From: GCA-016700035 sp964454845
GTDB lineage: Bacteria > Patescibacteriota > Saccharimonadia > CAILAD01 > GCA-016700035
Assembly: GCA_964454845.1 (NCBI GenBank)
Contig: CAYVVS010000021.1
Coordinates: 1 to 8,363, forward strand
Direction: 5' to 3'
DNA: 8,363 nucleotides
In this document: positions 1 through 5,253 of the stretch, piece by piece
How the letters are laid out: each line of letters begins with the position of its first letter
Position numbering within the stretch: position 1 is the first letter of the stretch
The notes under the pieces: generated by a model
Told to the model about the DNA's origin: nothing
Database searches by the model: none
Seen by the model: the letters and a program-made list of their open reading frames with translations, nothing else
Program-made: the position numbers and the translations under genes

Positions 1-50
1 CCGCAAGAAGAAAGTTGTGCAGGCGGTGAGGCCTGCCTTTTTCCTTGCGG
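1..50 (+). terminator. Nested hairpin with rho-independent terminator core
   Basis: The core is GCAGGC (19-24), loop GGTGAG, GCCTGC (31-36), followed by CTTTTT, the classic intrinsic terminator layout. An outer stem adds CCGCAAG (1-7) pairing with CTTGCGG (44-50), and the A-rich stretch 9-14 can pair with the T-rich stretch 37-42, so the whole 50 bases fold into one long interrupted hairpin. It most likely ends a gene lying left of the window. One reading frame has a TGA at 27-29 inside the hairpin, but whether the upstream gene really stops there cannot be decided. Confidence 0.7.
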
Positions 51-260
51 TCCTGAATGCCGAGTATTTATGTCGCACGCCTTCGGCTGGCGCTAGGTGC
101 TCCGGCTTATTGCTACCATTTCTCTTTGTGGTTTTGGGTTGGTTGACGCTCGAAAAGAGAAATTGTGAGAGGCAGCTTTTTAACCGGTGGCTTTGGGTTC
201 AGGCTCGGTTAGAAGCCGTGCAAACGTCAGCCCATCTTGTTACCCATAGTCAGGTAGTAT
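51..260 (+). other. Gene-free region with several stem-loops; possible structured RNA
   Basis: I see no credible coding region here. Predicted stems are CGCC/GGCG with a TTCGGCT loop (78-92), GGTGC/GC-T-ACC (96-117), a perfect 10-bp pair ATTTCTCTTT (118-127) with AAAGAGAAAT (154-163) around a 26-nt loop, and TAACCG (181-186) with CGGTTA (206-211), which competes with GGCTT/AAGCC (189-193/213-217). A T-run lies at 177-181. This could be a small non-coding RNA, the remnant of an intergenic repeat, or a decayed gene. It does not match tRNA, 4.5S/SRP RNA or tmRNA features that I can recognise. The strand is assumed. Confidence 0.3.
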
Positions 261-295
261 AGGTTTACTGGTTAAATATGTCAAAGTTTTAGGGG

Positions 296-317
296 TATAC
301 TAGAAATAATAAGAGGA
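296..317 (+). promoter_or_regulatory. -10 box and ribosome binding site for the 324 gene
   Basis: TATACT at 296-301 is a good -10 hexamer, but no clear -35 is seen at normal spacing. The expected transcript start is near 308, giving a leader of roughly 16 nt. AGAGGA at 312-317 is a plausible Shine-Dalgarno six bases before the ATG at 324. This promoter probably drives the three-gene unit ending at 1218. Confidence 0.5.
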
Positions 318-323
318 TTTTGT

Positions 324-590
324 ATGGTAGCGAAGAAAGAACCAAGAATAGAGATTAAGGCCGATATCACCGGTGCAGACGAGCTAAAAGAATGGTTTAA
401 GCAAGAGTCGAAAAAGAACACAGCCGGACATAGTACCGGTGGAGCACTGTATGGGCTTGGTTTAATTGGATCACTCGTATATTGGCTGCAGGCGGCTACA
501 AGTTTTGGCGCAGTTGTAACGGCAGTTCTTAAGTCTATTGTCTGGCCGGCCTATGTTGTCTATAAACTTCTCGAAAGCTTTTACGGGTAG
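324..590 (+). CDS. Small membrane protein of unknown function (88 aa)
   Basis: The protein has a charged, lysine/glutamate-rich N-terminal half (about residues 1-35), then two hydrophobic stretches at about 39-58 and 61-82. The second half carries the pattern ALYGLGLIGSLVYWLQ (41-56) followed by SIVWPAYVVYKLL (71-83). I associate this pattern with a widespread family of small uncharacterised bacterial and archaeal membrane proteins; that is recalled rather than searched. There is no catalytic motif. The ATG has a reasonable ribosome binding site (AGAGGA) and its own -10 box. It is the first gene of a tight unit, with the next gene starting three bases after its stop, so its role may be linked to the zinc-ribbon protein that follows. 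A hairpin-type inner membrane protein is the safest description. Confidence 0.85.
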   Translation: MVAKKEPRIEIKADITGADELKEWFKQESKKNTAGHSTGGALYGLGLIGSLVYWLQAATSFGAVVTAVLKSIVWPAYVVYKLLESFYG

Positions 591-593
591 ATT

Positions 594-767
594 ATGGCAA
601 TTGCACCGGTTTGTGATTTATGTCGCGAAGAGTTGAAGGATTTTGGCGCACTCCTTTTTAGTCCACCAAATGCTCAGTCTGAAGTAAAGAAGTTTCATGT
701 CTGTAAGCCTTGTTACAAAAAACTGCTCTCCGAATATAAGCTGGAAGACATACGTGACAAAAATTAA
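594..767 (+). CDS. Tiny zinc-ribbon-like protein (57 aa)
   Basis: Translation from the ATG at 594 gives a 57-residue cytoplasmic protein ending in TAA at 765-767. It has two CxxC pairs, CDLC (Cys7, Cys10) and CKPC (Cys37, Cys40), separated by 26 residues. This is the usual layout of a four-cysteine zinc ribbon, with a basic, helical-looking tail (YKKLLSEYKLEDIR, 41-54). Such mini-proteins commonly bind nucleic acid or another protein, but the target here is unknown. The start lies three bases after the stop of the preceding gene with little Shine-Dalgarno signal (GGGT at 585-588), so translation is probably coupled. The last 14 bases overlap the start of the VOC gene in another frame. The conserved cysteine pairs and the snug fit between neighbours argue that it is real despite its size. 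Confidence 0.78.
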   Translation: MAIAPVCDLCREELKDFGALLFSPPNAQSEVKKFHVCKPCYKKLLSEYKLEDIRDKN

Positions 768-1218
768 GGTTCACGAGCTTGGTCATATTGTGCTGTATGT
801 GAAAGACTTGCAGCGCTCCTCGGATTTTTATGGTGAAATTCTTGGGTGGAAAAAACTTGCTCGTCAAGCTGGTATGCCAGCTCAGGCATTTTCGAGTGGG
901 CGAACGCACCATGAACTCCTTCTTATTGAGGTAGGTAATATGGCTATTGAAAAACCCGAGCACCTCCAGCTTGGTCTTTACCATTTTGGACTCAAGATTG
1001 GCGACACTGACGATGAATTACTTCAAGCGATTGAGTCTTTGCAGGAAAAAGGAGTAACAATTACTGGTACTGCCGACCATCATGTTACGCACAGTGTGTA
1101 TATAACCGATCCTGACGGGAACCAGATTGAGCTATACATTGATGTGGCTGATGCTGATTGGCGTGCAGATGAGTCTCTTATTATGCAGCCAACTCGCCGC
1201 TTGGATTTAGGCGATTAA
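754..1218 (+). CDS. VOC / glyoxalase-like superfamily protein (154 aa)
   Basis: This is a single vicinal-oxygen-chelate protein with two beta-alpha-beta-beta-beta halves. The first half opens with GHIVLYVKDLQRSSDFYGEILGW (10-32), and the second ends with the typical DPDGNQIELYID (119-130). His11, His77 (in YHFGL) and Glu126 are in the places of the usual metal ligands, so a divalent-metal enzyme is likely. Members include glyoxalases, extradiol dioxygenases and fosfomycin-resistance-type enzymes; the substrate cannot be told from sequence alone, and the pattern is closest in feel to CatE/catechol-dioxygenase-like proteins. I place the start at GTG 754, because GGAAG at 743-747 sits six bases upstream and the VOC fold begins directly after it. 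An in-frame ATG at 697 would add 19 residues outside the fold and lie deep inside the zinc-ribbon gene. The 14-base overlap suggests translational coupling. Confidence 0.88.
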   Translation: MTKIKVHELGHIVLYVKDLQRSSDFYGEILGWKKLARQAGMPAQAFSSGRTHHELLLIEVGNMAIEKPEHLQLGLYHFGLKIGDTDDELLQAIESLQEKGVTITGTADHHVTHSVYITDPDGNQIELYIDVADADWRADESLIMQPTRRLDLGD

Positions 1219-1251
1219 CGTCGGTATCTGCTTAAAATTAGTCCAACACTG

Positions 1252-1257
1252 TATACT
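1252..1257 (+). promoter_or_regulatory. -10 box (TATACT) close to the helicase start
   Basis: TATACT ends nine bases before the helicase ATG at 1267, and there is no Shine-Dalgarno in between. Transcription would start within about 0-3 nt of the ATG, giving a leaderless or nearly leaderless mRNA. No good -35 hexamer is visible. Confidence 0.5.
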
Positions 1258-1266
1258 GAGAAGTCT

Positions 1267-2802
1267 ATGAATCAGTCACTCGCGTTAGAAATTATGCTTG
1301 CTGGTGAGAGTGCGTTACTCACCGGTGCGGCTGGCTCTGGCAAAACGTATGTGCTGAATAAATTTATTCGCTTGGCTCAGCGCGAAGGAAAAAATGTGGC
1401 AGTCACCGCGACTACTGGCTTAGCAGCCACGCACCTTGGCGGCACAACTATTCATTCCTGGAGTGGTATGGGTATACATAATGTGTTGCCTCCGCGCTTT
1501 GTGGATTCTCTCGCGCAGTCCCGGAAAGATACTATTTCTGCTGCGGATATTTTAGTGATTGATGAAATTTCGATGATGCATGATTATCGGCTGGATATTG
1601 TTGATGAAATTACGCGTAAAGTTCGCGGCAAAGATGAACCGTTTGGTGGTTTACAGGTAATTTTATGCGGAGATTTTTTTCAGCTACCACCTATTAATCG
1701 TGACGGTGAACGGGCCGGTGGATTTGTAGTAAACGCGCAGGTTTGGCATGAGTTAAGTCCGGTGGTGTGCTATCTGGATGAACAGCATCGGCAGGAAGAT
1801 GACGCCTTTCTAGATATCTTAAATGCGATGCGTGCTGGCGACGTGCGCCGTCGTCATGTAGAGCAGCTTTTGGAGCAGAAAGATGCCGAGCTAGGTTACG
1901 GCCAAGAAGTGACAGAGCTCCATACTACCAACGTTGATGTTGATAGTCTGAACGCGCGCAAGCTTGCTGAGCTAAAAGGCGAGCCGCATCGGTATGAAAT
2001 GCAGACTTCGGGCAAAGCTAATTATCTTGATACGCTCAAGCGGTCCTGTTTGGCGGTTGAAGATTTGGTACTGAAAGAAGGCGCGCTCGTGATGTGTATT
2101 CGCAACAGTCCGGATAAGAAGTATGTTAACGGCACCCTAGGTGTGATTGTGGGGTTTGAGAATGAAACCGACTACCCGATTGTTGAACTGCGTGATGGTC
2201 GCAAGATTGTCCTTGAACCGGCTACGTGGGAGTTGCGTGATGGTGATAAAAAACGGGCTTCAATCGTGCAGATTCCGCTACGCTTGGCCTGGGCAATTAC
2301 AGTGCACAAAAGTCAGGGCATGACGCTTGATGCAGCTCGAGTGGATCTCAGGCGAGCTTTTGTTGAGGGTATGGGCTACGTCGCATTGTCTCGGGTTCGC
2401 AGTCTAGGCACGCTCAGCCTCACAGGCATGAACTCGATGGCGATCAAGGTTAGCCCTGAGGCGGTGGCGATAGACGGTGAGCTGAGGTCTCGCTCGGCGG
2501 CTGATGCAGAGCGGTTTACACACTTAAGGGCTGTGGCTGCCAAGCGCGCTGTAGAGCCGGAGGTTTTGGATGAAGTGAAAAAGCCGACTTCTGCTTGGGG
2601 TGAGCGACTTGCGGCTATTCGTGCTGAGCACCCTAAGGCCTTTACGCCTTGGAAATCCAGCGACGATACCGAGTTAAAGCAAATGTATGAAGACGGTAAG
2701 GGTGTTGATGTAATCAGCAAGAAGCTCGGCCGTCAGCCCGGAGGTGTGCGGGCGCGCATTAAAAAATTCTATGGAGATGATGCACTTCTGGCGCGCAAGT
2801 GA
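1267..2802 (+). CDS. PIF1-like superfamily 1B DNA helicase with C-terminal HTH-like domain
   Basis: This is an ATP-driven DNA helicase of the PIF1/RecD-like branch, expected to unwind DNA 5'-3' at structured or stalled sites. Motifs in order: Walker A GAAGSGKT (20-27), motif Ia TATTGLAATH (47-56), Walker B DEISMM (99-104), motif III GDFFQLPP (135-142), an EQHRQ arginine motif (172-176), motif V WAITVHKSQGMTLD (342-355) and motif VI YVALSRV (371-377). All key residues are present, so it should be active. After a linker of about 60 residues, residues 461-502 (PWKSSDDTEL...GRQPGGVRARIKKF) look like a SANT/Myb- or GcrA-type helix-turn-helix that probably binds DNA or a partner. It ends in TGA, supporting standard code use. 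The start rests on the helicase core beginning almost at residue 1 and on the adjacent -10 box. Confidence 0.95.
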   Translation: MNQSLALEIMLAGESALLTGAAGSGKTYVLNKFIRLAQREGKNVAVTATTGLAATHLGGTTIHSWSGMGIHNVLPPRFVDSLAQSRKDTISAADILVIDEISMMHDYRLDIVDEITRKVRGKDEPFGGLQVILCGDFFQLPPINRDGERAGGFVVNAQVWHELSPVVCYLDEQHRQEDDAFLDILNAMRAGDVRRRHVEQLLEQKDAELGYGQEVTELHTTNVDVDSLNARKLAELKGEPHRYEMQTSGKANYLDTLKRSCLAVEDLVLKEGALVMCIRNSPDKKYVNGTLGVIVGFENETDYPIVELRDGRKIVLEPATWELRDGDKKRASIVQIPLRLAWAITVHKSQGMTLDAARVDLRRAFVEGMGYVALSRVRSLGTLSLTGMNSMAIKVSPEAVAIDGELRSRSAADAERFTHLRAVAAKRAVEPEVLDEVKKPTSAWGERLAAIRAEHPKAFTPWKSSDDTELKQMYEDGKGVDVISKKLGRQPGGVRARIKKFYGDDALLARK

Positions 2803-2808
2803 TACTAT
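2803..2808 (+). promoter_or_regulatory. Weak -10-like box before the histidine-rich gene
   Basis: TACTAT ends seven bases before the ATG at 2816, overlaps a GATACT (2801-2806), and lies at the helicase stop codon. The position mimics the leaderless layout seen elsewhere in the window, but the -35 is poor and the gene could equally be co-transcribed with the helicase. An AGGG lies only one base from the ATG, too close for a normal ribosome site. Confidence 0.3.
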
Positions 2809-2815
2809 CAAGGGC

Positions 2816-2998
2816 ATGAGTAAGAAATCACACGCTAAGCACGAACATGCTAAACACGCTCACGCGAAAGATGCGCAAGACGAGGTAGCTATCGAACCAG
2901 ACTTCCCGCAAGAGCATCGAGCATTAATGATTGCGATATTAATTATCTTTACATTCATGAGCACATTTGTGTTCGCGCTGTTCTATATTTTTGGTTAG
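2816..2998 (+). CDS. Histidine-rich single-pass membrane protein (60 aa)
   Basis: The N-terminal 18 residues contain three HAK units at a five-residue period (HAK at 6-8, 11-13, 16-18), giving five histidines alternating with lysines. An acidic stretch (DEVAIEPDFPQE, 22-33) follows, then one membrane segment at about 36-58 that ends at the C-terminus. By the positive-inside rule the His/Lys tail should face the cytoplasm. A histidine-rich tail could bind metal ions or nucleic acid, but I do not recognise the family and assign no function. I chose ATG 2816 over upstream in-frame starts, which lie inside the helicase gene. It starts 13 bases after the helicase stop, and its own stop overlaps the end of the convergent permease gene by four bases. 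Confidence 0.7.
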   Translation: MSKKSHAKHEHAKHAHAKDAQDEVAIEPDFPQEHRALMIAILIIFTFMSTFVFALFYIFG

Positions 2999-4206
2999 CC
3001 ATTTAGTATTTCAAACACAATGAGGCATAAGCTCGTGATGGCGCCGGCTAGCGGTATCCAGCGGGGAACTCTGATTTGTGATTTATGCTTTTGAGGTCGC
3101 CCTTTTATAACAAACAGAGATATGTTCACTAAGACAAAAATGCTTAGTACTACCAGGCTGGTGGCACGAGCTAGAACAGTTAGTGGCAGGAATACTGCAG
3201 CAATCATGGTGACACCGGAAATTACCAGGGTTGCTGCAACTGGTGTGCGAGTACTGGCGTGCACTTTAGCAAATTCCTCGCGAATCCAGCCGCGCTTTGC
3301 CATGCCGTAAAGCATGCGTGACCCCATAATGAGGTGCGCTAAACCGCCATTGATGGCAGCCGAAATCCCAATGACAGTGATGATGAAGGCAGGGGCTGTG
3401 GTGAGCTGTGAGAATACTAATGTGAGCGGCGCATCGCTATTAGCGAGCTCATTTGGACTGAGTGTATTTGTGGCAATAATTGCTACTGATATATATAGGA
3501 TGGTTGCCGTTATGAGCGCAATGATAATTGCGCGAGGCATGGTGCGTTCCGGGTTTTTTACTTCTTCTGCAACATTTACCATATCCTCAAAACCTATAAA
3601 TGCGTAAAAAGCCAAGAAGGCACCGGCAAGTACTCCAGCAAGTCCGTAGTTGGGATCAATAGCAAAGGTTTGCACGGGATCTGCGAGACCGTTTACTAAT
3701 GTATTTCTACCAAACCAAATTATTAAACCCAATCCGGCAAGCTCCACAATGGTAAATATTGTCGCGAGTGCCGCCGATTCTTTCATGCCTTTAATTGCTA
3801 CGAGTGTTAGGAAGGCGAGGATGCCAATAATTAACACTGGTTCTGGCGCAGGTATGAGGAGCTTTGCATAGCCGGCAAATCCTCGCGCTAAAACACCAGC
3901 AGAAACTATGCCGCTAATAATCATTAGGATGCCAATCAGGCGCGAAAGACCAGTTTTGTTAAACGCTCCATGTACAAATGCAGTCGCTCCGGCGCTGACG
4001 GGGAAGCGGGCGGACAGTTCCATGTACGAGAGCGCGGTAAAACCAGCTACTATGCTGGCAATCACAAATGAAAGTGCTGTACCCATGCCGGCTTCGCCAG
4101 CGACTTTACCGATGAGAACATAAATTCCCGCCCCAACAATGTTGCCGAGCCCGTAGAGTGCGATGAGCCATAAGCCCAAGCTGCGTTTTAATGTTGTGCG
4201 TGCCAT
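2995..4206 (-). CDS. APC-superfamily amino acid permease
   Basis: This is a secondary transporter of the amino acid-polyamine-organocation superfamily, about 12 membrane helices in the inner membrane, expected to move amino acids (probably by proton symport or exchange). The first helix carries the diagnostic glycine-rich unwound segment GNIVGAGIY (21-29). The loop after the sixth helix has GFEDMVNVAEEVKNPERTMP (205-224), typical of this superfamily and of its cationic/uncharacterised amino acid transporter members. At 403 residues it is shorter than most relatives, which often run 430-500, but it reads through without a break. The specific amino acid is not evident; in a reduced, auxotrophic genome such a permease would be a main nutrient route. 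ATG 4206 directly precedes the first helix. A good minus-strand promoter abuts the start. Confidence 0.92.
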   Translation of the reverse strand: MARTTLKRSLGLWLIALYGLGNIVGAGIYVLIGKVAGEAGMGTALSFVIASIVAGFTALSYMELSARFPVSAGATAFVHGAFNKTGLSRLIGILMIISGIVSAGVLARGFAGYAKLLIPAPEPVLIIGILAFLTLVAIKGMKESAALATIFTIVELAGLGLIIWFGRNTLVNGLADPVQTFAIDPNYGLAGVLAGAFLAFYAFIGFEDMVNVAEEVKNPERTMPRAIIIALITATILYISVAIIATNTLSPNELANSDAPLTLVFSQLTTAPAFIITVIGISAAINGGLAHLIMGSRMLYGMAKRGWIREEFAKVHASTRTPVAATLVISGVTMIAAVFLPLTVLARATSLVVLSIFVLVNISLFVIKGRPQKHKSQIRVPRWIPLAGAITSLCLIVFEILNG

Positions 4207-4214
4207 ACATAACC

Positions 4215-4243
4215 ATTATTCAGGATTGGACGGGATATGTAAA
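4215..4243 (-). promoter_or_regulatory. Sigma70-like promoter of the permease gene
   Basis: On the minus strand, TTTACA (4243-4238) and AATAAT (4220-4215) are separated by exactly 17 bases, and each matches consensus at five of six positions. The -10 ends eight bases before the ATG at 4206 and no Shine-Dalgarno follows, so the mRNA should be leaderless or carry only one or two leader bases. Confidence 0.7.
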
Positions 4244-4261
4244 AAGCTTTCCAGGTAGGAG

Positions 4262-4297
4262 TATACTATAGGTGTAGAAAAAAGTAAGAAAGTGAGG
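4262..4297 (+). promoter_or_regulatory. -10 box and ribosome site of the DUF7144-like gene
   Basis: TATACT at 4262-4267 is a good -10. The best -35 is the weak TGTAAA at 4238-4243 (18-bp spacing), which is the same hexamer used in reverse by the divergent permease promoter. The transcript would have a leader of about 30 nt containing GTGAGG (4292-4297), six bases before the ATG at 4304. Confidence 0.5.
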
Positions 4298-4303
4298 TTT
4301 GTT

Positions 4304-4717
4304 ATGGCCGCAAAAGCCAATAATGTAACAAATGTTTCTGGCTGGGTAGGTTGGGTCTACTTTGCTGGACTTCTGATGATTGTAAATGCAGTCTTTCAGA
4401 TTATTACGAGTCTTGTCGCACTATTTAATGATCAGCTTTTTGTTGCCGGTGTAAATCGCATCTGGATTGTTGATCTAACTACTTGGGGATGGGTGCACCT
4501 ACTCTTGGGTGTAATTCTGTTCTTTGCAGGTGGAGCTGTTATGGCTGGTAAAATGTGGGGCCGAGTAATCGGTATTATTCTCGCAACTCTGGCTATGATG
4601 GTAAACTTTGCCTTTATCCCAGTGTATCCACTCTGGTCAATCTTGATGGTTGTAGTAAGTGGTCTCGTGATCTACGCCCTGGTAGCTCATGGAAAAGAAG
4701 CTGCAAACCTCGAATAA
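4304..4717 (+). CDS. DUF7144-like four-helix membrane protein (137 aa)
   Basis: The protein has four membrane helices at about 17-40, 60-80, 86-106 and 109-128, with short termini. It shows the signature pieces I associate with the DUF7144 family: GWVGWVYFAG (13-22), then DLTTWGWVHLLLG (57-69), MWGRVIGI (84-91) and YPLWS (108-112). The family is described mainly from Actinobacteria and has no known biochemical function. I use ATG 4304, which has the GAGG ribosome site at the right spacing; GTG 4292 would consume that site and add only four residues. It stands alone between its own promoter and a strong terminator. Its presence in a CPR-like genome could mean acquisition from an actinobacterial host. 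Confidence 0.85.
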   Translation: MAAKANNVTNVSGWVGWVYFAGLLMIVNAVFQIITSLVALFNDQLFVAGVNRIWIVDLTTWGWVHLLLGVILFFAGGAVMAGKMWGRVIGIILATLAMMVNFAFIPVYPLWSILMVVVSGLVIYALVAHGKEAANLE

Positions 4718-4737
4718 AGAGAGTTGCAGTGCCATTT

Positions 4738-4768
4738 AAAAGCACCGAGTCTAGGCTTGGTGCTTTTT
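4738..4768. terminator. Bidirectional intrinsic terminator
   Basis: AAAAGCACCGAG (4738-4749) pairs with CTTGGTGCTTTT (4756-4767) over 12 positions with one G-T pair and a six-base loop. T-runs follow on both strands (TTTTT at 4764-4768 on plus; the A-run at 4738-4741 on minus). It serves the plus-strand gene ending at 4717 and the minus-strand gene ending at 4751, whose stop codon lies in the hairpin loop and whose final codons form one arm. Confidence 0.9.
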
Positions 4769-5188
4769 GGTAAGTTGCTTAAGTTTTTTTGTATCGATGG
4801 TTGGAGCTGGCTCTTTAATTACTTCAAGCCGCAGAGGTTTTTTGGAGAAGGCAAGAATGAGCATCCCAACAGGGGCGCCTAGTGTGAGCCAAAAAGATGA
4901 AAAGGCAGTACTCTTGCCAAAAATTTTACCGAGACGTATGCCAATTGGGATTGAGTAAATTGGTCCTAGGTAGGGGACAAATGCCACAGCTTGCCAGGTT
5001 TTTGGTAGGCCGAGAACGCGAATGAGCACGATGTAGTTGTAGGCGGGAATATATGCCGGCCACATTTTTTGTCCAAGGCGGCGGAAGACAAGGCTTAATC
5101 CGAGCATATATACCAAATAAGCCAAGATCATTGCCAAGCCAACACTTAGGATGAGTTGCAGTAGCCACTGGAGTATATCTACTATCAT
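4751..5188 (-). CDS. DUF5684-like integral membrane protein (145 aa)
   Basis: Four hydrophobic segments (about 6-34, 45-60, 64-88 and 95-115) are followed by a charged cytoplasmic-type tail (116-145) rich in Lys and Pro. The WPAYIPAYNYIVL motif (43-55) and the following GLPKTWQAVAFVPYLGPIYSIPIGIRLGKIFGKS stretch are the hallmark of DUF5684 proteins. These are often mis-named signal peptidase I because they occur next to or fused with such genes, but no Ser/Lys peptidase dyad is present here. Function is unknown. I choose ATG 5188 over an upstream TTG at 5215: a TACAAT -10 box lies between them, seven bases before ATG 5188, so a transcript from it could not encode the TTG. The end is built into the bidirectional terminator. 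Confidence 0.85.
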   Translation of the reverse strand: MIVDILQWLLQLILSVGLAMILAYLVYMLGLSLVFRRLGQKMWPAYIPAYNYIVLIRVLGLPKTWQAVAFVPYLGPIYSIPIGIRLGKIFGKSTAFSSFWLTLGAPVGMLILAFSKKPLRLEVIKEPAPTIDTKKLKQLTKKHQA

Positions 5189-5195
5189 GCTTGTT

Positions 5196-5247
5196 ATTGT
5201 ACCTGGTTTTTCCAAAATAGTCGCATGTATGCCGCTTAAGCTACAAT
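5196..5247. promoter_or_regulatory. Back-to-back promoters with -10 boxes abutting both starts
   Basis: On the minus strand TACAAT (5201-5196) ends seven bases before ATG 5188. On the plus strand TACAAT (5242-5247) ends six bases before ATG 5254. Neither gene has a Shine-Dalgarno, so both should be leaderless. At 17-bp spacing both would use the same -35 position (5219-5224), which is GCGACT on the minus strand (three of six) and poor on the plus strand. The -10 calls are firm, the -35 calls are not. Confidence 0.6.
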
Positions 5248-5253
5248 AGGTGT

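Noticed and set aside
128..205. G-quadruplex in the GG-rich stretch
   Set aside because: Only short, unevenly spaced GG runs are present; a four-run G-tract pattern is missing.
17..262. An 81-aa plus-strand open frame starting with GTG
   Set aside because: It runs through the terminator hairpin, its composition (many Cys, Trp, Arg and Leu, no fold pattern) looks non-coding, and it lacks a ribosome site.
697..753. ATG 697 as the start of the VOC gene
   Set aside because: It adds 19 residues outside the VOC fold and lies deep in the zinc-ribbon gene. GTG 754 has GGAAG at the right distance.
658..984. 108-aa minus-strand open frame
   Set aside because: It is antisense to the zinc-ribbon and VOC genes and shows no recognisable pattern.
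2744..2815. Upstream extension of the histidine-rich protein
   Set aside because: It overlaps the end of the helicase in another frame. The ATG at 2816 starts a compact, compositionally coherent protein.
3122..4123. Several plus-strand open frames opposite the permease
   Set aside because: They are antisense shadows of a strongly supported membrane transporter, with no family pattern or ribosome sites.
5189..5215. TTG 5215 as the start of the DUF5684-like gene
   Set aside because: A TACAAT promoter box lies inside this extension, and the family's first helix begins at ATG 5188.
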